From contig NZ_FTNA01000005.1 in assembly GCF_900156205.1 (NCBI RefSeq), positions 124,001 to 188,000 on the forward strand: a stretch of 64,000 bases of DNA. The letters are read 5' to 3'. The stretch comes from Leptospira interrogans. Its GTDB lineage: Bacteria; Spirochaetota; Leptospiria; Leptospirales; Leptospiraceae. The notes beneath the pieces were generated by a model. It did not search any database, was not told the origin of the DNA, and saw nothing but the letters and a program-made list of their open reading frames with translations. The translations under genes and the position numbers were made by a program. Positions 52,909 through 63,132 of the stretch are shown here, one piece after another (the stretch's first letter is position 1; every line of letters starts with the position of its first letter).

Positions 52909-53723
52909 ATAGGTTTCACCTCTAATTCCGAAAAACAATCCGTACTCAAAGTAGAGAATTTATGCTTACCGCTAACAATTCTACATTCCGAATCGAGCCC
53001 TCCTCCTTTTACGGACACGATCATATTCTTCTTAAACTTGTGACGGAAGAGACTAGTCACCTTCCAAGTATCCTGACCCTTTTCTGGAACTCCGATCAAT
53101 CCAGAAGAATGATCTAAAAAAATGACGCTGTTTTTTTTAGAAGGATCAAGAGAATCAAAATGAATTTGACCATCTTGAAACCAATATTGAGATTTTGTTA
53201 AATTACAAAAACGGCGAATACAATCACCTAACTCCGTATTGGCGCTGAAGTTCACAATTTTATTGACTCCTAATTGAATCCTTCCGGGCTTTAAATTTCC
53301 CTGATTTAAAATATCCATGATCACATTTCTTGCAGGAAGATTTGTGTACGTTTTCATAATATACGCTCTCGTCCAAGCGCCAGCGCTTCCGCTGATCTGG
53401 AATTCCAACTTTTTATTGGTTCCTTCTTGTTTCCACTTAGGATGAATAATTTCTCCGGAAACAACGAGCCCATTTTCGTCTTTGTAACCTGCATTTAACA
53501 ACGCAGAAGGATATTGGATTTTTTTTTCTTTTATCTGAGCGCTTACAAGACTCAACGTTTCTTCGTTTACGTTATACATCGTAACCTGAGTTATATTGAG
53601 TCCGTCTAACTCGGCTTCAAATTCGAAGTTAAAAGGAGGATAACTAAACTCTTTTGCAGCTCCAGTCGCTGGAAGAATCTCCAAAGAAACTGTACGTCCA
53701 AAAAGTTTAGGATTACCGATCAT
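52905..53723 (-). CDS. Tail hub protein (gpD-like)
   Basis: 272 aa. The order SLEILPATGAAKEFSYPPFNFEFEAELDGLNITQVTMYNVNEET, VSGEIIHPKWKQEG, and FSANTELGDCIRRFCNLTKSQYWFQDGQIHFDSLD is that of phage late-control-D/hub proteins, where the middle region forms a gp27-like ring. Overlaps the plug gene by 4 bp. Confidence 0.72.
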   Translation of the reverse strand: MIGNPKLFGRTVSLEILPATGAAKEFSYPPFNFEFEAELDGLNITQVTMYNVNEETLSLVSAQIKEKKIQYPSALLNAGYKDENGLVVSGEIIHPKWKQEGTNKKLEFQISGSAGAWTRAYIMKTYTNLPARNVIMDILNQGNLKPGRIQLGVNKIVNFSANTELGDCIRRFCNLTKSQYWFQDGQIHFDSLDPSKKNSVIFLDHSSGLIGVPEKGQDTWKVTSLFRHKFKKNMIVSVKGGGLDSECRIVSGKHKFSTLSTDCFSELEVKPI

Positions 53724-54058
53724 TGTTTTTCTCCTAAATACAATCTTACTCTGGAACCGAAAGTTTCCAAATTCACAGGAATGTTTTCAAATTCATCCTT
53801 GTAAAGATCGTCTAAATCAAAAGGAGTTAAAAGAATAGAACTATTAAAACCGTCCACGATCATATGATTTAACGGAACACCGTATAACAATTTAGAGGCG
53901 AAAAGATCTTTCCCGTCCTGATCTCTAATCAACACAGTAATAAAATCTCCTTCTATGTTATGCGAGAATTCAAATTCATATTCCGTTTCCTCGATCATAA
54001 ACGTATAACGAATCGGGAATATATTCTGATCAATTGGTAGATATTTGAATTCTTTCAT
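53720..54058 (-). CDS. Baseplate plug-like protein
   Basis: 112 aa: FKYLPIDQNIFPIRYTFMIEETEYEFEF, VLIRDQDGKDLFASKLLYGVPLNHM. Resembles the small phage baseplate plug/DUF6983-type proteins that sit between Dit and hub genes. 17 bp after the Dit-like gene; ATGA overlap with the hub gene. Confidence 0.65.
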   Translation of the reverse strand: MKEFKYLPIDQNIFPIRYTFMIEETEYEFEFSHNIEGDFITVLIRDQDGKDLFASKLLYGVPLNHMIVDGFNSSILLTPFDLDDLYKDEFENIPVNLETFGSRVRLYLGEKQ

Positions 54059-54075
54059 AATAATATAAATCCTCG

Positions 54076-54687
54076 CTAATTTATCTTTTTGACCGGGGCT
54101 CCAGATTTTGTTTGAATTTGTGTCGTTCTTTTACCCGCGGATTTAACCGTATTCAATTGTCTCGCCTTTGCCTCTGCGATCACCACAGGAAATAAAGATA
54201 AACTCAAAGATACGTCGTTACCTGTTTCCTTGGCTTCTTGGATATTCATATCACCGATCAGAAGATTTGGAATTTCATCCGTAGAACGTCCTAAATATCT
54301 TTTATCAGGATCATCGGGTTCCACAAAACGGAACAAAGACGGTAACATAGAAAGAATTTTAGAAATAATTCCTCCAGTAGAATATCCAAGCAAAGTGACT
54401 AACGTCCCTTGGGACTGCCAACGGACCAAAGTCTCTAGTTTATCATCCACGCTTTTTTCGCTTAAAGCCAACAAATCCGTAGAAGACGAAATCAAAACGT
54501 TAAGCGAAATTTCTCTTTGACCGGGAATAACGTGATCTGTAATCGAGGTCATTCCTTTTTCCTTTTCTACAGTATGACGAGTAATCTCAACCGGATAAGA
54601 GTGTTGAATACCCAAAGAGACATTCAATTCCACCTCTTCGTCTCCGTCCGTAAGCGCGACCCTATCCCTACCATTTAAAATTTTCAT
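54076..54687 (-). CDS. Dit-like distal tail protein
   Basis: 203 aa: LNVSLGIQHSYPVEITRHTVEKEKGMTSITDHVIPGQREISLNVLISSS, then LVRWQSQGTLVTLLGYST and PNLLIGDMNIQEAKETGNDVSLSLSLFPVVIAEA. The pattern of tail-axis ring proteins after the tape measure. Basic C-terminal tail. 4-bp overlap with the tape measure. Confidence 0.65.
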   Translation of the reverse strand: MKILNGRDRVALTDGDEEVELNVSLGIQHSYPVEITRHTVEKEKGMTSITDHVIPGQREISLNVLISSSTDLLALSEKSVDDKLETLVRWQSQGTLVTLLGYSTGGIISKILSMLPSLFRFVEPDDPDKRYLGRSTDEIPNLLIGDMNIQEAKETGNDVSLSLSLFPVVIAEAKARQLNTVKSAGKRTTQIQTKSGAPVKKIN

Positions 54688-56489
54688 AAAACCGCCTCCG
54701 GTGAAATACCCGCTCCGAGCCCGATTTTAGTAGCAATTTTTTCCAATTCCTTTTCCAAATAAGATGCAAACACGTTCGCCTCTTCTTTTGTAGAAGCAGA
54801 ACCTAACACTACATTAGCGATGTTGATGTTGATCGAATTACCTCCACTTTTTGACTTAGATCCGCCTAACACCCCTAAGTCTTTTACGGCTACCAAATTG
54901 TCGTCTGGATGAAATTGTACAATCTGTCCTTGTTTTGTAATAAGAGCATCATCTACTTTCTTTACGTCACTAGACTGACTGGAAGTAATCCCTAGAACTT
55001 TCAATAATTGTAATGGAAAAATTCCACCTAATTTTTTCTGAATATTCGATCCAAGTTCACCAAGAGAACTTAAAATTTTTCCCGGAAGGGATTTAAACCA
55101 GTCAATTAAATCCCTAAACATTTTCTTAATATTCGCAAAAGGTCCTAAAAATTTACCGATCGCAGATTCACTTCCGGTAAACCATTTATATAAATCCTTA
55201 ATAACTAAAATGATGATTGCAAACATAGCGCCTAACGCAACTCCAATGGCGATCCATACAATCCAAGGAGCAATCGCTATAAAACCGGCCGCCGCCATAC
55301 TCAATAAAGAAGGAATCATAGCTCCAAAAGTAATTCCGGACGTAACGATCATCTGAGCCGCAATTGCACCCAGAACACCTACCAAAATACTTCCAAAGAT
55401 AACCAATACGTCTTCCATATATTCCGAACTTTTCCCGCCAATCGTAAAGTAATCGATCAAGTCTCCGATCACATTCAAAGAAGGAGTTAGGGCTTTTGCG
55501 AGTAGAAGTCCAAAACTTTCCTTTAATCTTTCTATAGTTTTATCAAACCTTTCTAAAATTACGGAAGCGTTTTTAACGTGGGATCCATAATTATTTTGTA
55601 ATATACTATTTTCATTTAAAGCCGCAGAGATTAATTTTTCCCTTGCCAACCGTTTATCAATCGCAGACATACCGGATTCATTTATCTGTTTAAACTCGGC
55701 AGAATAACTAGAAAACAAAGCCCCGTTACTTTTTAAAAATTCTTCGGAACCGTCTTCAATTGCTTTATAAGCCCCTTTCATAGAAGATATTAAATCTTGA
55801 TTCGTAAGTCTGGAGACTTTTTGAAGCCCGGAAAGATTTTTAGAAATAAATTCAACCGAAGCTCCAGTTTTGATCGCTTCGTTTGCGGCTTCGGTAAGTT
55901 CTTTTTGTGTGGTTAGGCCTTTAGAAATTTGTATCGTATTATTGATCGCGTCTTGTAATTTTGGATATTCGTTTCCAGAAAGATTTTTCAAAACTCCAAT
56001 CTGTTTTTCTAATGCAATTCCTACTTTCAAAGAAGGGACAATGATAGAATTAAAAGCGTAAGAACCTATCTGGGCAAAACCTTTGAACACGGAAGAAAGC
56101 AAGGTCGTAGTCCTAGCGCTGGCATTGAGTTGAAAATCTAGTTTTGCAATTTGCCTTTCGCTAAAACCCGCAGACCTTGCAAGTCCAAAAAATTCATTTT
56201 CTAACTTTACATTTCCTTTTAACTTAGAATACAAACTGGTAAGATTAGATTCAGTCGTTTTTAAACGACTCGCAAAAATGGATAAGCCAGATTCTCCTTT
56301 TACAAAATTTCGAACTGAATCTGTCAAATCCTTCCAAGACTTAATCCCTCTTTGAGAAGTAAGACTTGTAGCATCTGAAAAGTCTACGATCTGTGATTTT
56401 AGCTTTTTCAGATCCTTTTCAATTTCAGAAAAAGCGTCTTTCGAATCCACATCTATTTTAATAATAATATTTACTTCTCGTTCTGCCAT
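54684..56489 (-). CDS. Tail tape measure protein
   Basis: About 601 aa from ATG 56489 (the TTG at 56504 is less likely; GGAT lies 9 bp before the ATG). Coiled-coil N-terminus (IEKDLKKLKSQIVDFSD), repeated helical middle, a strongly hydrophobic stretch ~370-440 (ILVGVLGAIAAQMIVTSG, AAAGFIAIAPWIVWIAIGVALG) and a C-terminal end rich in Ser/Asn. The protein sets the tail length: ~600 residues imply a tail of roughly 90 nm by the usual ~0.15 nm per residue, an inference. Confidence 0.88.
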   Translation of the reverse strand: MAEREVNIIIKIDVDSKDAFSEIEKDLKKLKSQIVDFSDATSLTSQRGIKSWKDLTDSVRNFVKGESGLSIFASRLKTTESNLTSLYSKLKGNVKLENEFFGLARSAGFSERQIAKLDFQLNASARTTTLLSSVFKGFAQIGSYAFNSIIVPSLKVGIALEKQIGVLKNLSGNEYPKLQDAINNTIQISKGLTTQKELTEAANEAIKTGASVEFISKNLSGLQKVSRLTNQDLISSMKGAYKAIEDGSEEFLKSNGALFSSYSAEFKQINESGMSAIDKRLAREKLISAALNENSILQNNYGSHVKNASVILERFDKTIERLKESFGLLLAKALTPSLNVIGDLIDYFTIGGKSSEYMEDVLVIFGSILVGVLGAIAAQMIVTSGITFGAMIPSLLSMAAAGFIAIAPWIVWIAIGVALGAMFAIIILVIKDLYKWFTGSESAIGKFLGPFANIKKMFRDLIDWFKSLPGKILSSLGELGSNIQKKLGGIFPLQLLKVLGITSSQSSDVKKVDDALITKQGQIVQFHPDDNLVAVKDLGVLGGSKSKSGGNSININIANVVLGSASTKEEANVFASYLEKELEKIATKIGLGAGISPEAVL

Positions 56490-56549
56490 ATTTTTATCAT
56501 CCAATCTTATTTTATTTATATATTAATTATTTAAAATATTAAGAAACTA

Positions 56550-56768
56550 TTAAAAACTAGAACCTTGAATCAACCTGGCCAAAAACTTCAGTTCTTCCGA
56601 CTTTTCTTCGGCTTCTCTTTTTTTTCTTCTATCTACCACTTCCATCATTTTCATATAAAGAACGGTGGACGCATTTTCGAGTTCTTTAGTTGTAAAATGC
56701 GCCGCACCTAAGATAAAAGGTTTCCAAAAAAAAAGTTCTCGATCCACTTCTTCATCAATCCACTTCAT
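56550..56768 (-). CDS. Tail assembly chaperone, second frame (GT-like extension)
   Basis: 72 aa as an ATG-initiated ORF, but the same frame is open upstream to 56843 without a stop and overlaps the end of the first chaperone ORF: SWNKRFSDFGENPSTEEWMKWIDEE. This is the layout of lambda G-GT-type tail chaperones, where a ribosome frameshift adds the second frame. The shift needed is +1 (or -2) within 56812-56843. No ribosome binding site is seen for the internal ATG. Confidence 0.75.
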   Translation of the reverse strand: MKWIDEEVDRELFFWKPFILGAAHFTTKELENASTVLYMKMMEVVDRRKKREAEEKSEELKFLARLIQGSSF

Positions 56769-56811
56769 CCATTCTTCGGTAGAAGGATTTTCTCCAAAGT
56801 CCGAAAACCTT

Positions 56812-57195
56812 TTATTCCAACTCCCACTTAAGAAATCGGTTGGCTATATACAGCCACACCTCCACGTGATTTGGTTCAACTACGTCTAACGTAGGCTCAA
56901 AGGTATGTTCTACAGGTTTTACACAAAACTTAAAAAATTTATCCAGAAGTTTGTCCTGATTCAATCCTTCAGTAAGAGAAATAGATTCTTGTCTCCAACG
57001 AAGTGCCTTTCTGTTGCCCGGATGTTGAAGTTTATATCTTTTACCATCCACAAAAAGAATCTGAGCGACTTTGGCGTCATCGTCTACTGTTTCCAAAATG
57101 GGTTCGGATGAGGTCTCACCTTCCGGTTTCTTCTTTAACTTAGAATATTCTATTTTCTGAATATTCGAAATATTTCCGATACTTTCTGCATTCAT
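56812..57195 (-). CDS. Tail assembly chaperone, first frame (G-like)
   Basis: 127 aa: QILFVDGKRYKLQHPGNRKALRWRQESISLTEGLNQDKLLDKFFKFCVKPVEHTFEPTLDVVEPNHVEVWLYIANRFLKWELE. Position between tube and tape measure and size fit the phage tail assembly chaperone; it helps tube and tape measure assemble. ATGA overlap with the tube gene stop. Its end overlaps the second-frame ORF. Confidence 0.75.
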   Translation of the reverse strand: MNAESIGNISNIQKIEYSKLKKKPEGETSSEPILETVDDDAKVAQILFVDGKRYKLQHPGNRKALRWRQESISLTEGLNQDKLLDKFFKFCVKPVEHTFEPTLDVVEPNHVEVWLYIANRFLKWELE

Positions 57196-57602
57196 GCCGT
57201 CAAAACTCCTTTATAGTCAGGGAGAAGAAACACCCAAGTTTTGTCCTTATATTCCTTGCCTTTTTCTATGTTTGGCCTTTCCCAAACTCTTCCCTGTGCG
57301 GAAAAACCGAGCATTCCGCCGTCGCTTTTATCTTTAATCGTAAATACACAAGGAAGACGTTCTTCACCCATTGCGAAAAAAAACTCGTTTTCAGGAGAAT
57401 CTCCCATGAGAGCAATAGACAATTTTACCCTTCCATCATATATTTCAGAGATGTTCCAATCTCCTTTGATGCCTACTTGAGAAAGTATGTATTCCTTTGT
57501 TACTGGTTCGATTTTAAAAAAACCGTCCGATTGACTCATACCCGACACGTCTCTTCCGTTGCAGTTAACGTTTAATTTTTTTGGATCCCAAATACCGTTC
57601 AT
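57192..57602 (-). CDS. Tail tube protein (DUF3277-like)
   Basis: 136 aa: WDPKKLNVNCNGRDVSGMSQSDGFFKIEPVTKEYILSQVGIKGDWNISEIYDGRVKLSIALMGDSPENEFFFAMGE. This follows the DUF3277 phage structural protein pattern (VxxNG..V.G...GD.. with a later TxTL-like strand), which is the inner tube in the sheath-tube pair. 13 bp after the sheath gene. Confidence 0.75.
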   Translation of the reverse strand: MNGIWDPKKLNVNCNGRDVSGMSQSDGFFKIEPVTKEYILSQVGIKGDWNISEIYDGRVKLSIALMGDSPENEFFFAMGEERLPCVFTIKDKSDGGMLGFSAQGRVWERPNIEKGKEYKDKTWVFLLPDYKGVLTA

Positions 57603-57615
57603 TCCTGATTACTCC

Positions 57616-58995
57616 TTAGGTTAATTCCCCGTCTATGTCGACTTCGTTGATCGCTCCTCTTAAACGGCACGAAAAAGTGACGTTAGGAAGAACACGGTTG
57701 TTCCGATCATTTGTCGGAATTTCGTCTATCGTATCTGGTAAATTGATTTTATATTGATAATCGCCAAGATCAGAACGTGTTTTATCCGTATCCGTTTCCA
57801 CCGGCGCGATGATACCTTGAATTCCAGCTTGAACAAAAACTTCACGCATCTTCGCTTCAATCATCTGAATTCCTTGAATTGTATAAGGTACAACATCCGA
57901 GTTCAGAAAAAGACTTGAGATGTTTTCTTTCAGACGAGCTTTGAGCCAAGAGCGATTTTCGACTACATCGGCGTAGACGTTCCCAGTGGAAATTCCTGGA
58001 TAAGGAACTTGTTTTCCTCCGAAATCTACGATCAAATTTCCATTTTCCGCAAATACGGAACTTACCTGTGAATTCGCATAACCCGAATTTTCCACTCCAT
58101 CCAAAGGCAAATAAGCGTAGTTATACGAACCGACTCTGCGAGGAGCAGAATTTCCTACCCAAGCGGCTTCCGGAAAAGAATTTGGAGTTTTATGAAGAGT
58201 GATGTACTCCCAGATAGAATTTCTTCCAGTTAAAACGCTTAAATCGTCAGAACACGCAAAAAACATTTTTTCGATAGAAGCGAGATAATCACCTAACGCG
58301 TGTATGGTTTCCTTATCGTGAGTAGTTGCTATAGTTTTAAACCAAGAGTCTTTACCAGAATTTCTAAGAGCTGAAATTTCGGTCGAAGCAGCCGACCAGG
58401 AAGTAAGCAGAAATACCGCGACCCGTTTTGGTCTAGGGGTTTGTCTGAACATCTGCGCGGCTTGAATGTATTCTTTATCGGAAGAAATAAAACCTAATTC
58501 CAAAAGATCATCCGATGAAGAAATTTCCATATATCTTTCGTAGCCCAAAGCGGTTTGTGCAAACGCGGAAACAATTCCGCTGCCAGAATTTGCCACTTCG
58601 ATTACATCTACAATCTTAGTTGCTCCCGCGATATTTGAAATTGACTCAGCTGCTAATTTGATTTGATGCGCGGTAGACGTAGCCACTCCGTTTGCATCCG
58701 TAGAAACATTAACCGAAATTATATAAGGATCGTTTTCTGTACCGGTTCCAGTACGGACGACACTAAGACTAGTGTTGTTTCCTGAAACCACGTATTTAAT
58801 TTGTATAAATACAATTCCAGTATGTGTAGACTTCCAAATAAGTCCGCCGGAATTTCCGGAAACTTGTAAAGAATAGGTCGGCTCTTTAACTCCTAAAATC
58901 AAAGGTAATCCGAATCCCATTTGAGAAACCGGAGTATTCCTAAGAAATAGATTAATACTGATCGGTTCTATTTTAGAGACTGTTTGTGCGCTCAT
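57616..58995 (-). CDS. Tail sheath-like protein (DUF3383)
   Basis: 459 aa. N-terminal ISINLFLRNTPVSQMGFGLPLILG, QTALGYERYMEISSSDDLLELGF, and AAQMFRQTPRPKRVAVFLLTSW, then GNVYADVVENRSWLKARLKENISSLFLNSDVVPYTIQGIQMIEAKMREVFVQAGIQG fit DUF3383-type contractile sheath proteins. A contractile rather than flexible tail follows. 4-bp overlap with the gene upstream. Confidence 0.82.
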   Translation of the reverse strand: MSAQTVSKIEPISINLFLRNTPVSQMGFGLPLILGVKEPTYSLQVSGNSGGLIWKSTHTGIVFIQIKYVVSGNNTSLSVVRTGTGTENDPYIISVNVSTDANGVATSTAHQIKLAAESISNIAGATKIVDVIEVANSGSGIVSAFAQTALGYERYMEISSSDDLLELGFISSDKEYIQAAQMFRQTPRPKRVAVFLLTSWSAASTEISALRNSGKDSWFKTIATTHDKETIHALGDYLASIEKMFFACSDDLSVLTGRNSIWEYITLHKTPNSFPEAAWVGNSAPRRVGSYNYAYLPLDGVENSGYANSQVSSVFAENGNLIVDFGGKQVPYPGISTGNVYADVVENRSWLKARLKENISSLFLNSDVVPYTIQGIQMIEAKMREVFVQAGIQGIIAPVETDTDKTRSDLGDYQYKINLPDTIDEIPTNDRNNRVLPNVTFSCRLRGAINEVDIDGELT

Positions 58996-59516
58996 GCTTC
59001 CTCCTGATATTCAACCGTTGGTGCGCTAGCGGTCGATTCGCCCGGTTGTTCATTATATTTTCTTAATTTAAGTAGTACATCAAAGCTAACCTTATATATA
59101 TAGATTCCACTTTCTGTTAAAACAGTTTTGTCCTGAATGTTAGGTGAAATCAAAACCGGCGTGATCCCGAATTTATCACATTCAATTGTTCCTTCTTTTG
59201 AATCGAACCAATCCATTGACTTTTCTGAAAGTTCCCAACAAACTGCAATGGAACTATCGTGTAAAAAAGTTATATTGATCAAAACGCTTTGATTGATTCG
59301 AATGATCTCTTTAAAATTTGTAGGATCCAACTTCTGGATACTTCTGGAAGCGTTTGAGATGGGATCTTGAACTAATTGGATAACCTTATACGTTCCATAA
59401 GGACAAGAAGACGGTAAAACCGCTTGATCCGCAAGAATCAAAGGAATAGACTGTCCCATCCCTACGACTTCAGAAATCATTTTATTCATAATAGATTCAA
59501 TATATTCAAAATTCAT
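58992..59516 (-). CDS. Phage neck/tail-terminator-like protein
   Basis: 174 aa: YIESIMNKMISEVVGMGQSIPLILADQAVLPSSCPYGTYKVI, IQKLDPTNFKEIIRINQSVLINITFLHDSSIAVCWELSEKSMDWFDS, GIYIYKVSFDVLLKLRKYNEQPG. Position before sheath and beta-rich build fit a neck or tail-terminator protein of the LIC_12616-like type seen in Leptospira. First gene of the tail module; all following tail genes are coupled or closely spaced. Confidence 0.68.
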   Translation of the reverse strand: MNFEYIESIMNKMISEVVGMGQSIPLILADQAVLPSSCPYGTYKVIQLVQDPISNASRSIQKLDPTNFKEIIRINQSVLINITFLHDSSIAVCWELSEKSMDWFDSKEGTIECDKFGITPVLISPNIQDKTVLTESGIYIYKVSFDVLLKLRKYNEQPGESTASAPTVEYQEEA

Positions 59517-59785
59517 AATTTAACTACTCACTAAATAAAATCAACTTATCACAACCAAATACATTCAAATATAATCATATAAAATTTTAATTCCAGAATT
59601 GATTCTTCAAAAATGAATACGCGTCCAAAAATTTGATGTGATGATTTTAAGGTAATCAGACAGATAAGTCTACGTCGGAAAAGAACCGAATATGACGTAT
59701 TTTCCCTTAGGTCCCATTTTCAAAAAATGGATTTATTGAGTTTATCACTCGGACGCGTTTAAATAATACTACGTTGAATTTGTTT

Positions 59786-60071
59786 AAGGTGAGTTCGGGA
59801 TAAGAATCGAATCCGGCTGCCAAGTTAGACTTGGTTTTCAGTTTTAGTCAATAAGTTGTGTGCGGAAAACGTTATACGACATATCGTTTTTAGTTTCAAT
59901 ATAGAACGCGATTCGTAAAGAGCGTTCTGCTGAGTTTCTTGAACTCAATGTTGCTCCTTATTGTTGCAACATAATGTTTCAATTCCTTCGGAATTTTCAA
60001 ACGCAATGCTACTTATCTACGGACCGTAGCATAATAATTGCTTTCACATTTATTATACTGAATTCACGTTA
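59786..60071. repeat. Dispersed repeat, long copy with AAGGTGAGTTCGG / AATTCACGTT ends
   Basis: Starts AAGGTGAGTTCGGGATAAG and ends TATACTGAATTCACGTT. Interior GAATCCGGCTGCC, TTGTGTGCGGAAAACG and AGAGCGTTCTGCTGAGTTTC match 46246-46455 and 37835-38011. It also contains TTGCTCCTTATTGTTGCAAC, not seen in the other copies. Confidence 0.6.
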
Positions 60072-60662
60072 AACCTTATTTTTTAGAAAAAAAATTAGAT
60101 TGTAGAAACTATTACAAATTCCAGCCACGTAAAATGAATATTTAAAAATTCATAATGTGACTTAATTTGTGGGAACTCTCACAAATTACAGATTTTACAG
60201 TTCAATTCCGAAAATGTGGGAACTACTTCTTTTAAAAAATACCAATTCCTTTTACCAACCATACCATTTCAAGTTTTGGAAACAAATTCTAAGTTCACCG
60301 ATCCAAAACACATAATTACAGAAATCTGTCCGAAAACCTAAAGATTATAGAGATTTAATGACAAAAGAATTTTCAAAAAGCAGAATGAATGCGACAATCT
60401 GTAGGAACTCTCACAAATTTGAAATTTAAAAGTAAAACTTTAGGGTCGTAACTACATCCATACTTGAAATGTGGAAACTACCACTTTTAGAAATTTTTTT
60501 TTGAATACTCTTAAACCAAACTAAGCCAATAAGAAATTCCACGTATCTACGTAATCTTAGGCCTTTAAACAGCACTTTATCGCTGAATTCTTGGTGGGAG
60601 TTCCCACATTTCAGGGTCATACACTGTTCAATACTCGTATTTATCAAATTAAGTGGCTAAAT

Positions 60663-60865
60663 AACGTGAGTTCGGTGGTTGAAAAAATTTTCTACAAGTA
60701 TGAGTTCCTACAATTTTAGAATTTGTTCGTAAAATTGTGATTTGAAGTAGTTCCCACATCATTTTACAGACAAACCTAAATTTTGTGTGAGTTCCCACAC
60801 TCGAATACTACAGATTCAAGTATTATAAACTTCTATTTTATCAATTGTAAGAGTTCCCACATTTT
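60663..60865. repeat. Dispersed repeat with AACGTGAGTTCGG end and four GTTCCCACA motifs
   Basis: Begins AACGTGAGTTCGGTGG and carries GAGTTCCTACAATTTTAGAA, then TAGTTCCCACA, GAGTTCCCACA and GAGTTCCCACA spaced through 60860. Much of it is a near copy of 38758-38900. The far end is not clear. Confidence 0.5.
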
Positions 60866-61094
60866 ATCTTTTACGTAAAAATTAGGTTTCATAAGGATAA
60901 AGTAAAAGTTCTAGCGATTACTCAAATCTCTATTAAATCGAATACCTAAATATCTATCATAAAGTGTTGTTTCAAATAAGTTCGATAGAATCCGATGCGA
61001 AACGACTGAAGAACTCAGCAAAACGCTTTCTATGAATTCATAGGATTAAAGCATAAACTATTAAATAAGTATTTTATTATATGATTCTGAGCAG

Positions 61095-61788
61095 TTATAT
61101 GTCCGATGAAATCTTTTGAAATAAAGAAGAAAAAACTTCCGCAAGATCCAAATCTTCCTTACGAGTAATTTTAAGATTTAAAGGATTAGATTCCACAATG
61201 GAAGAAGTTTTTCCAAAAGTTAAAGCCCAAGAACAAAGATCAGTGGGAATCGAATCCACAGAAAACGTGAGTAATTCTTTCAAAACATCACCACGAATTC
61301 CCTGAGGAGTTTTCATAAACCAGACGTGCTCGCGGTCTAAAAAGGATACGGTTTTCCCATTCAATTCTTCTAATACAGTTTCAGAAGTACGAGAAGCCAA
61401 GGTAGCAATCCCGTCGGAACGCACTTTTTCACAAAGAGAATCCAACTCATCCGCAAGAACAAAAGGCCTGGCGGCGTCGTGAACCAAAATAATATCTTCG
61501 TCTTTAAAATCCAAAACGGACAAACCACATAACATGGAAGAATGTCTATTCTCCCCACCTTGAACGATCCTGTCTTCATTTTCTAAATAAGAAGCACAAA
61601 TCGATTCAATTTTTGGGATCGATTCGAAATGGGAAACCAGCACGATTCGTTTTTGTTTTCCCCAATTTTGAAATCTTTTTAAAGAATGAATAAGAATAGG
61701 CTCACCATTTAATTCCAAAAACTGTTTTGGAATTTTAGAACCCATTCTAGAACCGGTTCCACCAGCTAAAATTAAAACGTAAATTTTT

Positions 61789-61811
<23 letters not shown>
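61095..61811 (-). CDS. ispD: 2-C-methyl-D-erythritol 4-phosphate cytidylyltransferase
   Basis: 238 aa, normal length. LILAGGTGSRMGSKIPKQFLELNGEPILIHSLKRF (CTP loop), ILVHDAARPFVLADEL and the later FLDREHVWFMKTPQGIRGDVL, DLCSWAL fit IspD of the MEP isoprenoid pathway. Its start lies 23 bp inside the end of lysA, so the two are coupled. Function in the cytoplasm. Confidence 0.92.
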
Positions 61812-63057
<1,246 letters not shown>

Positions 63058-63132
63058 AGTGAAACGTACAATTCTAAATGGTTTTAGAACACGCTCCTAA
63101 AGAGTTCCGTTTTTTAAAAGGCATTTTCAGTC

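Larger units (their letters stand above)
59517..61094. other. 1.6 kb gene-free, repeat-rich spacer upstream of the tail module
   Basis: No head, portal, terminase, integrase, repressor or lysis gene is seen; ORFs here (e.g. 60426-60647) lie in repeats. It holds two dispersed repeats (59786-60071 and 60663-60865) and further palindromes near 60168, 60212, 60400 and 60596. A promoter for the tail module must be here, but none is clear. Confidence 0.6.

Noticed and set aside
46789..59516. Full temperate prophage
   Set aside because: No integrase, repressor, terminase, portal, capsid, holin or endolysin is seen in or beside the module. Only tail genes are present.
46789..59516. Extracellular contractile injection system (Afp/PVC/MAC type)
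   Set aside because: No AAA+ ATPase or toxin cargo gene is seen, and the sheath, tube and hub proteins look like phage families.
60426..60647. 73-aa minus-strand ORF
   Set aside because: Lies in repeat-rich spacer including the TGGGAGTTCCCACA palindrome and lacks a ribosome binding site.
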